Below, piece after piece: positions 1 to 12,928 of a stretch of DNA of 64,000 bases. The translations under genes were made by a program, and so were the position numbers. The notes beneath the pieces were generated by a model, which did not search any database, was not told the DNA's origin, and was given only the letters and a program-made list of their open reading frames with translations. The stretch is from Fragum whitleyi (lineage: Eukaryota; Mollusca; Bivalvia; Cardiida; Cardiidae), in the NCBI GenBank assembly GCA_948146395.1, contig OX411544.1:33376457-33440456 (forward strand). The letters are read 5' to 3'. Positions within the stretch are counted from its first letter, which is position 1; every line of letters starts with the position of its first letter.

Positions 1-555
1 GTACCAAACTACATACTTTCTCAAACATTTACATGAATTTTTCTTTGCAGAATTATTTATCATTTGGTCTCCCAAAAGAAAAAACTAGAGAAATTTCTCA
101 ACTTAGAATAAGTGCTCATAAATTACTAATTGAACAAGGTCGCTATTTTAGACCTCAGATCCCTCACGATGATAGACTATGCAATTCCTGCAATAAATTA
201 GACGATGAAGTACATTTCATGATTTACTGTCAGAAGTTTTCTGCATCTAGAGCAATTTTATTTCAAAAGCTCCATATTGACTACCATGATCTGGAAGCCA
301 ACTCATTTAGAATTTTCCGTCGCCTTATGAACCCAGAAACATTAGAGGAAACAAAACATGTTTGTGAGTTTAACAAAACCTCTAATAACTTAAATATTTC
401 ATAAGTTGCTAGCTATCATTCTTAGATATTTCATGATAAATTGCTAATAATCATTCATTGATATTGTATTACACTATGTTTTGGTTGTTTGATGGAGGAC
501 ACCCACTTTGTTGTGATGGTTTTCTGAATAAAATCTTGTATCTTGTATCTTTAGT
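1..555 (+). mobile_element. 3' end of a LINE (non-LTR retrotransposon)
   Basis: Carries the C-terminal end of a LINE ORF2-type protein and then about 150 bases of 3' UTR. The UTR ends in a short tandem tail (TCTTGTA twice, about 530-552) after an AATAAA, as is typical of LINEs whose 3' ends are short repeats. The element runs off the left edge of the window, so its 5' extent is unknown. Confidence 0.7.
3..404 (+). CDS. LINE ORF2 C-terminal fragment with Cys/His motif (partial)
   Basis: The frame is open from the window edge (codons from base 3) to TAA at 402-404; the ATG at 33 is internal, not a start. Visible features are a basic stretch (LRISAHKLLIEQGRYF) followed by a CNSC-x8-VHFMIYC arrangement, a putative zinc-binding C-X2-C...H-X4-C unit. 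This pattern is typical of the C-terminal domain after the reverse transcriptase in many invertebrate LINE ORF2 proteins. The catalytic domains would lie left of the window. No frameshift or stop is visible, so the source copy may be fairly young. This is transposon coding sequence, not a host gene. Confidence 0.65.
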   Translation, partial: TKLHTFSNIYMNFSLQNYLSFGLPKEKTREISQLRISAHKLLIEQGRYFRPQIPHDDRLCNSCNKLDDEVHFMIYCQKFSASRAILFQKLHIDYHDLEANSFRIFRRLMNPETLEETKHVCEFNKTSNNLNIS

Positions 556-2765
556 AGAAAGAGTAACATAGAATGTTCGAATTTCTGAACCGTTTTAATT
601 ATAAGCTAAAGTTCGTTAACTTTGAAAAAAATGTAACCGTGTGAGTCTGAAGCCCTGTGATTTTCGCGATATATTCAGTCTACTATTGTTTCACTGACAT
701 AATTTGCGGAAAAAAAGCTCGTCGTTATTCGGTTAAGTTCGGAAATAAGTTCTGATGACATGGACGCGACCGAAGAAACATAGATTTATCTGTTTTATAA
801 TATATTTTAGGCGTCCGCGCAGGACGAGGTCTTAAACCTATAAGTACCTGTTTTATTTCGAAGGTCCGTCCTTTAGAATCTTTTTTATAAGATTTTAAAG
901 ATAACTTAAGATATTTTGGTTGAATTTTCTTGACGGTGTCAAGGCTGTTCGTTTATGCGACTAACTTACATCTGTTGGTAGAATAACGAGAATAGTGTAA
1001 CTTTGTTTAAAATTTGATGACCATTAAGCAATTAAAGCCTATAATTTATTTATTCGCCAAACTTAATTTGTAAAACTTGAAAATTGAAAAAAAAATGACA
1101 ATATACATAAAAGAGAAATTATCAGAACAAGATCTTAAATCTCCAAGAAATAGTTTACCCCTTACATTTGTATGTCTCTATTTCAACCGTTTTCGAAATA
1201 TCTCGCTAAGCCAAGTTAACATAACCCACGCACGCCGTTCGATATTGCAGCTTATGTTTTTTTTTTAAATTTTGACACCTAACAATTTCATTATCTACAG
1301 CGTATATGTTCACAAAATTGTGTGGTGCCCAAACGGATTTTATAACCCTTTCATCCATGAATCATTGTGTGCACGTGCAGCGATTAGAAGTCAATCGCAA
1401 AGATCGCAAAGTAATGGCGGTGACTGTATGATTTGTCATCTTATGTTAGATCTACTTTAGACCATGCGGCTCCTGTACTTTTTCCCAACGGTGCCTATGC
1501 GGGGATCGTAGAATAATTATGTGGCAAAAATTTCTAAGCATAAAGTCGACAGTGACCGTGCGATGTCCGTGTGGGATTTTGTGATGCCTTAACGACGTGG
1601 TTGCGCGCATCCATGCAATCTTGTGATTTAAAAAAAATATAAAATTGTTTAGCTTTTTTTCTACAGTACGTAATGTCTTCAGCATCTTTAAAAGCATCCT
1701 ATAACCACACGGAACTCCTTCGTTGCCGCAAGGGCTCTCCATGATCTCTGGGTTTCGGCGAGTTCCAGCGATAGAATATGTGGCGTCTGAAATTGAGACT
1801 GATCTAATGTTTACAAACTCTTGGAAAATTGTCACGGTGCATAATTATACTGTTCCTTTATATCCATGTGCCATCTGGTGTATTCTGAGATAATGGTAAA
1901 AATTATCAAAGTTGGCAAATACGGGAAATAAACACCATTTGTTTACAGATGCAATATGAAAACATAACCATACGCACCGAATACGCAGACATTTTATTTA
2001 GTTGAGAGATGATGATAAACTAAAAGGTAATCTGGATAAGATAAGTTATATAAGAAAACACACAGTACTAAATTTAAATGTACTTAGAAATTACATTTGA
2101 AGCGATTTCTTTTAATTTAACTAACAATACGGGACTAAATTTGTTCGCAAAAAGATACAAAACGTTTTCTATTGGGAAAAGAAATACTCCAGGACTAAAA
2201 TATGTGCAAATGCCATTTTAAAATGTGATTTCGTAAATGATAAGAAACACCCCGGAACTTAATCAAGCATGGACTCTGTATAGTCAGGCTATGTGATTCA
2301 AGTTCACAGAAGACGACTCCTCGCGTAAAAATGAACCGGGACTGATTCTTAATGCATGAACGAGTTTTGAATACGTTTTTTGTAGGATAAGAACCTACAG
2401 GGCAATAATTTAAGAGCACAGAACACTAGCACAACGAAGCTATAGACTAGTTTCATTTTATGAAAATTGTAATAAATCGTAGCACAAGAAGAGCATTCTA
2501 CATTTTTTTTTTTTGGTCAGAAATTGTAACAGTCGGATAAATTCACAATCCAAGTATTCATTTTCTTACAGTATTAAGGTATTTTCTATAAATTTACATG
2601 TATCACATTCAATATCAGGGGAAAATTCTGAAGAAAGAAAAATGACGAAAACAAGCATAGACGTAACAATGAGAAAATATTAGAATAAAACCTCAACTCA
2701 AATCAATTTTGGTAATTCTGAAAAAAAAAAAAACGCTTTGGTAATTTGCGTAGAGATAATTGTTT
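556..2765. other. AT-rich DNA with no recognised gene
   Basis: Short ORFs on both strands show no recognisable domain, splice structure or repeat kinship elsewhere in the window. The stretch 1450-1850 is somewhat richer in GC and has an open minus-strand frame of 127 codons, without any motif I know. I see no promoter or RNA gene. Confidence 0.4.
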
Positions 2766-3966
2766 AAACTAGAAAGCCGTGAATGGCTTGAGTCGCTCCA
2801 CAGGCTTGAAATTCTTGTAAAAGCAAATAAATGTTTTGACTAGATTTTTAGATATTTGGGGTTCTACTGATGTTGAAAAAAAGATTTTCAAAGTTTCTTC
2901 TATATAACAGATAGAGAGATGACCTCTGCTATTAAAAGACATATTTTTCATCAAATCAAAGAATTTTTGGCTGCATGATAATGGGTCACCCAAAGATCAT
3001 ACCAAAAATGTTTGATTGATATCCATCAGTTACATTCTGAGAAAATGTTTTTCATAGTTTCCACTATTTAACATATTGAGAATTGACCTCCACCCATAAA
3101 ATGTATATTTTTTATCCAATCAAAATAATTTTTGGAACATTGATAAAGGGTCACTCAAGGATCATTCCAGTGAAATTTAGTTGATATCCAAAAATCAGAT
3201 TTTGAGAAAATGATTTTTCAAATTTTCCGCTTTATAACATATAGAGAAATGACCTCTGCCCATAAAATGCATATTTTTCATCCATTCAAAATAATTCTTT
3301 GTACACTGATAAAGGGTCACTCAAGGATCATTCCAGTGAAATTTGGTTTATATCCATCAGTTACATTCTGAGAAAATGATTTTCAAAGATTCCACTATAT
3401 AACATATAGAGAAATGACCTCCGCCCATAAAATGCATATTTTTTATCCAATCACAATGATTTTTTGTAGACTGATAAAGGTTCACTCAAGGATCATTCCA
3501 GTGAAATTTGGTTGATATCTATCAGTTACATTCTGAGAAAATGATTTTCAAAGTTTCCACTATATAACATATAGAGAAATGACCTCCGCCCATAAAATGC
3601 ATATTTTCCATCCGATCACAATGATTTTTTATAGACTGGTAAAGGGTCACCCAAGGATCATTCATGTAAAATTTAATTGGTATCCATTGATTACAATCTG
3701 AGAAAACTCACTTTTTACCATATTTGGAAATTAGCCACACCCATTAAATCCATGTTTTTCATTGGATCAAAATTTCTTGAACAACTTTGAAAGAGGGTCA
3801 CCCAAGGATCATTTCTGTTAAGTTTGGTTGAAATCCATCCAGTAGTTTCTGAGGAGAAGATTTATAAAGAAAAGTTTACGACCGGACGCCGAACGGACGG
3901 ACGGACGCACGACGGACACAACGCCATGACAATAGCCCCAGTGGCTTTCAGCCAGTGGAGCTAAAA
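2766..3966 (-). mobile_element. HL-3 array element (Helentron/HINE-like), minus strand
   Basis: Read on the minus strand it starts near 3966 with TTTTTAGCTCCACTGGCTGA, runs through a CGTCCGT-rich stretch (about 3885-3925) and several diverged tandem units of roughly 165 bp, and ends near 2766 with the palindrome AGCCATTCACGGCTTT and TCTAG. The 5' AGCTCCAC and the 3' subterminal GTGGAGCG are complementary. Three + strand copies of the family occur at 22614-23969, 33371-34850 and 50884-52066. Non-autonomous, no ORF. The Helentron/HINE assignment is inference from end structure. Confidence 0.7.
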
Positions 3967-4381
3967 ACTACACTCGGGCCGTTTTGACCGAATGCAAAAT
4001 CAGAACAAAGCCCTTCTTACAGTTTTCAGAAACAGCAAATGGCCCTTTTAAACCAAACTACGGACCGTTTTTTACGGAATAACGGCCAGTTTAACTAGAT
4101 ACTAAAAGGAATTGTAGATCGGTAAGTAAAATAGAATTAAAACAACAGAGAATCTTATAGAAACAGACAGGTATTAAAGTTGCATTTTTTTGTGCCCGAG
4201 GCATATATAATGGAATAGAACAGACGATGGATCTAAAAAAATGGTTAATATTTTCTTTTCAACGCATTCAGCCAAAATTTAAATATTCTTTTTTCCTTTA
4301 ATCGTGTTACTTTTACCTAATTTTGTGTGATACATAATGACTGTGTAGACTTTATTTTTAATACACATTTCGGTTAAAATA
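3967..4381. other. No gene; GGGCCGTTTTGACC motif
   Basis: AT-rich spacer between HL-3 and the Mutator-like element. It has one copy of the GGGCCGTTTTGACC motif (near 3977) that recurs near 8485 and, inverted, near 15145-15245. Confidence 0.4.
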
Positions 4382-4982
4382 ATTCCAATCGGTGCATAGA
4401 AATACTGAAACGCATAAACGCTGAAACGCAATGTAATTACTGAAACGCACTTATGATATTGTTTTTTTCTGATTACTTTTACCTGTGGTGAAATCACCGA
4501 AACGCAGGGCTATCGTAGTGGATTTAACGCGGACGTGTAAACGCTAGATTTATATTAACCCATTATCAGACGACGAAACTTAAAGGACAACTCTGAAATC
4601 GTTCTTATTATTTCTATTTTTGTTAAAAAGTATTGGAAATAGAAACGCTTTGAAAGATCGCTGGATTTATTATATCGTTACTATTATTTTTATTTTTGTT
4701 AAAAAAGAATCATTGTAAATAGACAAGTTTTGAAAGATCGCTGGATTTATTATATCGTTATTATTATTTTTTTGTTATTATATAATACAGAAGAAACATA
4801 TTATTTTGGTTTCAAATTAGTCTTTTTACGAGGTTTAAATTCGACGACGTGTTGATGATCGCGATACTGTCTCATCATAGAAGATGGTGTGTTATTGCAT
4901 CCCCATACTTACAAATACTGAATCGCACACATATTTAGGGATCGATACGATTCAAGCAACAAAAACAAATTGCCCTTTTTAG

Positions 4983-5224
4983 CCGATTCAAGAATAATAA
5001 CAAGCAATGTCGACAAATTAATTCAAGATGCAATAAAGTTAGGGTCGTATTCGGAACTTGCCCACATGTATGCCGTCAGTTCTTCAATAGGAAGACCAAT
5101 ACCTTCATATTACCCTCCTCAACTCCACCCGGAACTTACTTCAGAACCCTTTACAAGAACTGTATTGGGCAGAGATGTCAAATTATCAAATACTGTTATG
5201 AGCATCATGTGGACAAGTACCCGG
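4983..5224 (+). CDS. Exon-like segment, possible vertnin-like domain, inside the Mutator-like element
   Basis: A good 3' splice site (tract TTGCCCTTTTTAG ending at 4982) and a donor (CGG|GTAAAT at 5225) bracket an open 242-nt segment. It encodes about 80 residues, beginning ADSRIITSN and including SELAHMYAVSSSIGRPIPS, YYPPQ and a terminal IMWTSTR. The order 'ALA-like helix, GRPI-SYYP, then IMWT' recalls vertnin-like proteins, which are numerous in molluscs, but I recognise it only loosely. The exon starts with two bases completing a codon and ends in phase 0. No partner exon is seen inside the TIRs, which suggests a captured gene fragment rather than a working gene. Confidence 0.4.
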
Positions 5225-5264
5225 GTAAATTCAAATGTTAATCAATTCCATCCAAATCATTTTG

Positions 5265-6410
5265 TACTTTTCAGTATATTCAATAACGCTGTGTATTGAT
5301 TTTCATATCTACATGCGTTTCAGTGTTAATTTTCCCAGCTTAGCATTGCTATTCTACTATATCATTAAACGTTTTCATAAATGTTGTACCTTTTGTGATT
5401 ATTATTTACATATCTTACATGCGAATATTGAAATATATATCTTTTTTGTTGGTCACTTGTGATTAAGCCTTAGGTTGATATAAAACTCGGTACACGGATA
5501 TATTAATTACTGAAACGCACGTCTCAAGTTAAAGATGGGTGAAAGTGCGTTTCAGTAAATTCAATAACTCCGTGTATCAATTTTCTTATCTATGTGCGTT
5601 TCAGTGTTTATTTTTCCAGCTTAGCGTTGCTATTCTAGTTCATCATTTAAAAAGGTTATCAAAAACATTGTATCCAGTTAATATTTTGCATTCTTCATAC
5701 ATGTGATATTTACTTATGTGAAAATTATACAGGAGTTTTACGGTAGAATGTTTGTTATAATTCAACTGACGACATTTACCAACTTTTCATGAACATTTTT
5801 CTTTGTTAGCTTACAGTATTGTGATTTATATTAACATTTTATACACAAAACATATCTTATTGTTGGAATAATACTGTTGATTAGCCCTGCGTTTGTAAAA
5901 AAAAGATCGGTACGGTGAGATTAATTACTGAAACGCACGAAGTGTCTCTAGTTAGAGATAAGTGTATGAGCGTTTCAATATATATTTGATATCACCGTGT
6001 GTCGATTTTCATTTCAATGTGCGTTTCAGTGTTAGTGTTCCAACCTTGACATGGCTATTCTTTTATGTCAGTGCAAACCGTCTGCAAATGTTTTATATCT
6101 ACATCTCAGGGCTAATTAATCAGGCTCTATGAATGGTTTAAAGAATGTCAATGTTTTTATACTTTATTGAGAATTGATACAACATTTATAACTATTCTTT
6201 TTTTCTTTTGGTCCTTCATATCGTAATTTGTTAAACTTATTTTTGCTTTTATTTCTGCCCTTGAACTCTTTAAAGTTATACCGAGATGTTAAATACCGAA
6301 ACGCACAGTGTTGATTTCAGTTAATCAATATCGCCGTGTATCGATTTTCATATCGACATGCGTTTCAGTGTTTACTTTCCCAATTAAACTTTGCTGTTGA
6401 GTAATCATAG
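5265..6410. repeat. Internal degenerate repeats with GTTTCAGT motifs
   Basis: Four related blocks start near 5270, 5568, 5975 and 6325. Each has a GTGTATYGATTTTCATAT-like stretch, then TGCGTTTCAGTGTT and usually a CCAGCTTAGC-like end. Spacing is 300-400 bp. Three are preceded by ACTGAAACGCAC or ACCGAAACGCAC (near 5510, 5927 and 6295), the same motif found in the TIRs, so these may be transposase-binding repeats. Confidence 0.6.
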
Positions 6411-7238
6411 ATATTAGATTTGTATATTACATCAAAGATTTTGAAACGGAAGAATTGTTGGGTTATTACGACTTAAAACCCTTCTTTAAAAACGCTAACT
6501 AATTCAGTTTCATTATGGTCCATTTGTTCCCGTTCCGGTGTGTTTAACTTTTTTCCTACATCACTTTATCGTGAGATCTGCTTACGAATGTAACAGTTTC
6601 AAATAATCAATTATGTTCACTAAAATTTGATTCAGTATGTTTCGTCTTTTATTTATATATATATGAAAAGAAAGTAAAAAGAAATGGTGCAACTGTTGTA
6701 TACAATTAATTCCAACTTTAATAGTCTAATATTTGTGGTCTGGTAATGGGTTAAATATTGGTCTGATGATGGTTAGACCACGACCAACAACAACAGCGAT
6801 CAAAAAGATAGAAAAAAGTGTTTGAAAACAAGATTAAAAGACATCTATGTCCTGTAATAACAACAAATTACTTTTTTGTGTGCGTTTCAGTAATTACATT
6901 GCGTTTCAGCGTTTATTGCGTTTCAGTATTTCTATGCACCCATTCCAATCAGTGGTTCCACCATTTCCACGTGCTGTTTTTGTTTATTTAATTGGAATGT
7001 TCGGCATTGTTCGACAGCGGAAAACATTATTTAGAGGGTTACTGAGTTTCAATAGGGATTAATTAATGATCTGGTAAGTTCACTTCTCATAAATTGTTGC
7101 ATTCGACGCATATTTCATTGTTCCTTGTATAAATATATAGGTTGTTTGGCATTTCATTCTTAAAGCATGTGTATTTTGTGTCCAAACAGCGAACCGTTTC
7201 TTCATCGGGATTTGCACAAGGACACAAACAGGAAACTG

Positions 7239-7297
7239 ATAAGACCCGACATACACGATAAAAGTCAAAATGTAAAATAACGTATGTCGGGTCTTAT
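7239..7297. repeat. Perfect 16-bp inverted repeat (hairpin)
   Basis: ATAAGACCCGACATAC at 7239-7254 is exactly repeated in reverse complement at 7282-7297, giving a 16-bp stem with a 27-nt loop. It could be a small MITE core, a hairpin RNA or chance; nothing else in the window matches it. Confidence 0.6.
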
Positions 7298-8439
7298 AAA
7301 TAGGACTACATTCCATTGTGGTTTCAAATTTTCAACACGTAGGTTAAAGACAAACATCAAAATGAATATGTGCCAGCCGGAATAAAAAAAAAACAACCCA
7401 AGGCATCTTAAGAATAATGGTTTAGACTGATGCGCTACCAACTCTTGAACTTTGCTGTGGATACCTTAACCTACGGCTCAGGATCTGGACACAAGTGCTA
7501 TAGACATGTGCGCATGCCCAGGCAAAATCTAGCGTGGATTTTTTCCACTCATTTCTCGTAATAATTACTTCGATATTTCGCAAAAGAGTTACACACAAAA
7601 AATGCTACGGGTAGAGTGAAAGTACCAAGGATTTACATTTTGTGGTAAATGTTATTCTAGACAAAAATCTAACATCTTAGATTGCCAACCTTTGTGGGAT
7701 TTCGGGGAGTAGTACAGGGTTGTCTTTGTGTGAATTGAATGGGTCTCGATTTCGTATTTAGACTAGAGCTTTACAAATGGGTAGACTGTAAAGAATTTAC
7801 AGTCAAAACGGCCTATTAACAACCTAATTCCTGAATAGTTGGATTGGCTGTGAATTTGCAACCCCACTACTACAGCCAAGAATTCAATCCATTGAGAATT
7901 AATTAACTATGATATTCATCAATAATATAGTCCTTTAAAATCAAGAGTGCTCTTAGAATTGATTTTCAAAAGTAATTTTAATAATATCAAAGGATTTACA
8001 TAACGCTTGTTTGAGAAGCACATATACATTGTAGAACTGAAAAGCTTCACGGGGATTTATTATGAGAGATAGTTTTAAGTATTGACATACATGTGGGGCA
8101 TATTAACAACTAATAACAAAAAGGTTCATTTGAATAAAGCATTTAGACATTATACGTCAAGAGAAATCAATGATACTATCTACAAGTATTTAAAACTTGC
8201 TTATAAATGACTGGTCGATAAATTCATTTATCAATGACCTTTTTTTTATTTTTACCATGTTAGTAAATGATCCGTAAAAATAAAAGAGAACATGGAAAAA
8301 AGTCAATGAGTGATAACTATAACAAAAACTAGCGTCAGTGTATTATTTATATTAATTTGAATTAAAAAAAAATCTTGATATAAAAAAAGGATCGTGTTGT
8401 TGGTATAATTCCAACTGTTTGAAGTGATTTTTTTATTTG

Positions 8440-8545
8440 TGCCGTTTTGACCGAAAGGAACATCTGCTTTGGGCCGTTTTGACCAAATAACGGGTCGTTT
8501 TGAACGAAATACGAGCCGTTTTAACTCTGGGCCGTTTTGAATTTC
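8440..8545. repeat. Cluster of GCCGTTTTGACC-like motifs
   Basis: Five near-copies of a roughly 12-base motif (GCCGTTTTGACC, GGCCGTTTTGACC, GGTCGTTTTGAAC, GCCGTTTTAACT, GGCCGTTTTGAAT) within about 100 bases. Inverted copies appear near 15145-15245. Function unknown. Confidence 0.6.
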
Positions 8546-10375
8546 GGCTAACCTTCTCAGTGATTCATGTTGCATGAAATATATTTCTGGTCTTAAGGCT
8601 ATTCATTACCTGTTAAGACAGTGATAATACATTGAAAACTACACTGAAACGAAGTTCTAAACGGCCACATTGTATTTGCCATATTATAACATACGTGTAG
8701 GCATTTGATAAAATATCCTTTATTATGTACGAATGTTTGTTCAATTTGGATTATCCTAAAGAAAGAATGGACTCGAAATGATGCCCACGATGTCAGTAGT
8801 AAACAGTCAAACACGAGAACCCTCATTTACAAAAGTCACAAAAGTCGCACATTTTAGGGAAATTTCAAAATTTCAGTCTCAGAAAAACCCGAAACTTAAT
8901 CGAATAAGTGGCAAATTTTGATAACTTTTGAGTGTATGATATCAAATCACTAAAGAAAATAACATTCTGATTGCTTTCTTTCTCACATGAGCCAAAAATG
9001 TTAGACTTACCCCACCCACCAATGTTGATTTTGAAATTAGGGGTATCATTAAAAACCGTTCAAATTCGCTGCTTTCCTTAATTTTGTTCGGATTAATATT
9101 AAATGAAGTTTCTCTCTGAATGTTTTATCTAACATAATTTAACAATTTTCAATTTCAGATACCACGGGATATATTACTTTTTCGATAAAAACTAAGTGCT
9201 TTAAAGATTTTTTCTTACCTTTACAACAAGGTTTCTAAATTTTCTGTATATATGCCAATTTTTGTCTGTCATATATGTTTTGAATTTTTTAAAAGCCATA
9301 TTTTCTTGTAAACAAGTGTTTTTTAGTTCAGAAATTATAAAAGGGGCATGATTTCTAGGCATTCTTCTCGTTTTTAAAGGGGCATGTTAGTCAAAGCATT
9401 TCACAACTTCCTTTCCAAGGTCTTTTGAGGCTCTGTCTATACAAGGTTGATTTATAAGACAGTTTAAATCAATACTTTCTATTTTATTGGAAAGCCAAAT
9501 GGTCAGTTTTTTTTTTAAATTTCTCTCTATATATATATCGATTTTGACTTACAAGGGGGAACGGTAGAATCTATCGGGCATGCTCTTAATAATGCTGTCA
9601 CTTAATCCGCAGCTGAAATTCAAAAATTGCGTAAATGGTAAGATTTTTTCCTTTTTTCTGCAATTTCTTAATTTAAAACAAGTAGTCTGTTGCATTAGAT
9701 AAGTAAAGTAAAAATTATAATAATAATAATCACAAATTTCATGTAGATGTTTCCTTATATCAATATGTAGGAAGTCATAGTTCATATTTCTTAAGTACAT
9801 GAAATTATTATGATTTGCAAAGATAGTGTCCATTTTTCATTTTGACAAACAGAACTATACAAGATGGTGGTCTATCCATACTACATATGAACCATTTGTT
9901 TTTATCCAGAAAGATTTCAAACCTACTGATTCAATATTGATTCATTATAAATGTCTTTTTCTGTCAGCTGCTAAGTTAGATCGCACATATGACACACTCT
10001 ACCTCCTCCCACTGTTCGATCTTTTCTCCATATATGGTACATGTAATTGTATACCTGAAAATGGCATCAGGAAACGAATCATTAAGTTTAGTCAAAGATA
10101 TAAACAAATTGTCATCTGTGCTGGATTTTAGAAGTTCTTAAATAAATGGAAATTTATATATCAAACTTTCATTTTCAGGTATGCACATGTGAATTTGTTA
10201 ATGTGCATATTTCTGGCAGATTTAAGGGGTTCAAATATATCTGAATTGTCTCTGGATTGTATCTTGTATAAATGTACGTTTTGTCGATGCATCGTAACTG
10301 TAAATTAGATTTATTTGTTCAAAAGCCAAACTCAACATTCGCCAAAGTCACGATGATGATCATTCTCGGAGCCCA

Positions 10376-10506
10376 GCCCTGCGTTTAGGTTCACTTAACG
10401 GCGCAAATGCTTTTCCAATTGTACCCCGTTTTGCACACAAGTGCACGTGCAAAGCGGGATACAATTGGAAAACTGTTCGCACCGCTTTTGATCCCGAACG
10501 CAGGGC
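10376..10506. repeat. 131-bp foldback element
   Basis: The ends GCCCTGCGTTTAGG and CCGAACGCAGGGC are complementary. An inner stem pairs TTTTCCAATTGTACCCCG with CGGGATACAATTGGAAAA around a GTGCAC-rich centre. Likely a MITE. The end motif GCCCTGCGTTT also occurs near 5885 and, inverted, near 4500. Confidence 0.65.
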
Positions 10507-10863
10507 AGGCGTAAAGCATTTCATCACCCCTGAGACAATACGTTAATGAAGCGTTGTTTCTATGAATATTAATGATAACCGTATATACCTTGATTAGCCT
10601 ATTAAAATGACCATGACACAATGCTACTCTTTCACAAAGAGATCGAATTGTTTCTGATGCTAAAAAATAATACGGAAATACCACTTATTAAAGCTTATTG
10701 GGGACCGCAATTGAAATTAGAGATATCCTATCTCTTTTTTTGCGTTTTCAAAGGTTTGGATGTGGCAGACATGGTATGAAAAACGCACTGTGGTATATTC
10801 AAATTTAATTGTGTTTTCTTAATATTTTACCATGTACTGTCATTTCCTATTTTACCTGAATAA

Positions 10864-11542
<679 letters not shown>

Positions 11543-11689
11543 GTCATATAGCAATGCTGTGCGATATTCGCCATTTTGATATGGATATGTAAAAATAGTT
11601 ACAAATTACAGCGAAGACTGGTAAGATATACCAGATAGACTAGATGTTTCGGAAATGACTTTATAAAATATCTTTCAAAGTCCTGTTAA

Positions 11690-12928
11690 CTTGCCTTCCA
11701 TGAAGAAAATAGGCTAACAAAATACTTCGAACATAACAACACCCTAACAAACCTAAATGATGAATTCAGATCAGGATACTCATGCGAAACACAATTACTA
11801 CTGGTAACTCTAAGCGACTTCCTGATTGAAATATGGCAAATCAAAACAAGTGAACATCGCAATTTTAGATTTTTCGAAGGCCTTTGATACAGTCCCCCAC
11901 AAAAAACTTCTCCACAAATTCGAACACTACGGGACCAAAGGAAGCATCTTAAATTGGCTCAAAACATTCCTTACAGAAAGAACGATGAGAACAGCAGTAG
12001 AAGGCGACTTCTCAAATTCTGTCTCGGTAGAATATGGAGTGCAACATGGCACAGTCCTCAGACCCCTCTTGTCACATCAATGACCTACAAGAAAGAGTAA
12101 AATCAAAAGTACGCCTGTTTGCAGATGACAGCCTCCTGTATAGAACAATAAACTCCTATAAAACCCAGTTAATCCTACAAGAAGACCGCAACAATCTAGA
12201 AGCTTGTGCAAAGGACTGGGGAATGCGATTTAATGCAAAGAGTATAAAGAAAGACTATCCAAATTCTACAATCACATTCTAGAAGAAGTCGAAGACAGCT
12301 CTTATCTTGGCCTACAAATATCCCCCGATTTGAAATGGGGCACTCACATCAACAATGCCACTAAGAAAGCCAGCTCAACTCTTAAATTCCTGCGTAGAAA
12401 CCGCAAACATTGTACTTAGAAATGCAAAAAGATAGCATATATCTCCATGGTAATATCCCTTATGGATTATGGATCAATTATATGGGACCCATATCTCCAA
12501 AAAGACATAAATAGCCCTGAACGAATACAAAACAGAGCCATAAGCTTCATCAAAAATGACTATGAATCCCGAGAAGAAGGCTATATCACACAGACGACCA
12601 AACAATTTGACATGTCCAGTCCACAATCAAGAAGGAAAAGCCAGAGACGTGTCATTCTGTATACGGTGGTTGAGGGGTTGGTACCGGGGCTACCGCCAAC
12701 TCAATTTCTGAGAGCAACCAGACCATCGCGCAAAATCAAACTGAAGCAATACAAAGACTGTGAAACATCAACTGTACTGCGCTCTCAAATCAAACATAAT
12801 TCAAAAAGTCTAGAACCAACACGTGCAAACACCAGACAGTACAATATTTCATTTTTTGTACAAACAATCCTCAATTGGATTAACTAGAGGAGGACATAGT
12901 TATCTCCAAAAACGTCGAGGCATTTAAA
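11690..12928 (+). pseudogene. LINE reverse transcriptase relic (frameshifted)
   Basis: Decayed CR1/Jockey-like reverse transcriptase. In successive frames one sees FRSGYSCETQLL, then motif A (AILDFSKAFDTVPHKKLL), motif B (GVQHGTVL), motif C (LFADDSLLYR), then the thumb and connection region (SLMDYGSIIWDP, ERIQNRAISFI) and a C-terminal stretch like NW...EEDIVISKNVEAFK. At least three frame changes (near 12070, 12280 and 12890) inactivate it. The coding trace stops at 12928, where an HL-2 element is inserted, and seems to resume at 14155. The catalytic FADD is retained but the ORF is broken. Confidence 0.8.

Larger units (their letters stand above)
4391..6940. mobile_element. Mutator-like element with 60-bp TIRs and 9-bp target duplication
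   Basis: The left end 4391-4450 and the right end 6880-6940 are inverted copies differing by about one 1-bp indel. Both begin GGTGCATAGAAATACTGAAA and carry several GAAACGCA motifs. The direct 9-mer ATTCCAATC flanks the element at 4382-4390 and 6942-6950, with one unassigned base at 6941. Long TIRs plus a 9-bp target duplication are hallmarks of Mutator/MULE transposons. No transposase is present. The interior holds an exon-like segment (4983-5224) and GAAACGCA/GTTTCAGT repeats, so this is a non-autonomous, possibly Pack-MULE-like element. Confidence 0.7.
6951..10375. other. 3.4-kb AT-rich region without a recognised gene
   Basis: Only short ORFs without domains. Separate entries give a 16-bp hairpin at 7239-7297 and a cluster of CCGTTTTGA motifs at 8440-8545. 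The ORF at 9826-10131 has no recognisable similarity and lies in AT-rich DNA; I do not treat it as a gene. Confidence 0.4.

Noticed and set aside
2766..3966. CRISPR-like or satellite array
   Set aside because: Units of roughly 165 bp are diverged and bounded by HL-3 ends; eukaryotic transposon minisatellite.
4279..4497. 72-aa minus-strand ORF
   Set aside because: Overlaps the left TIR and target duplication of the Mutator-like element; no coding signal.
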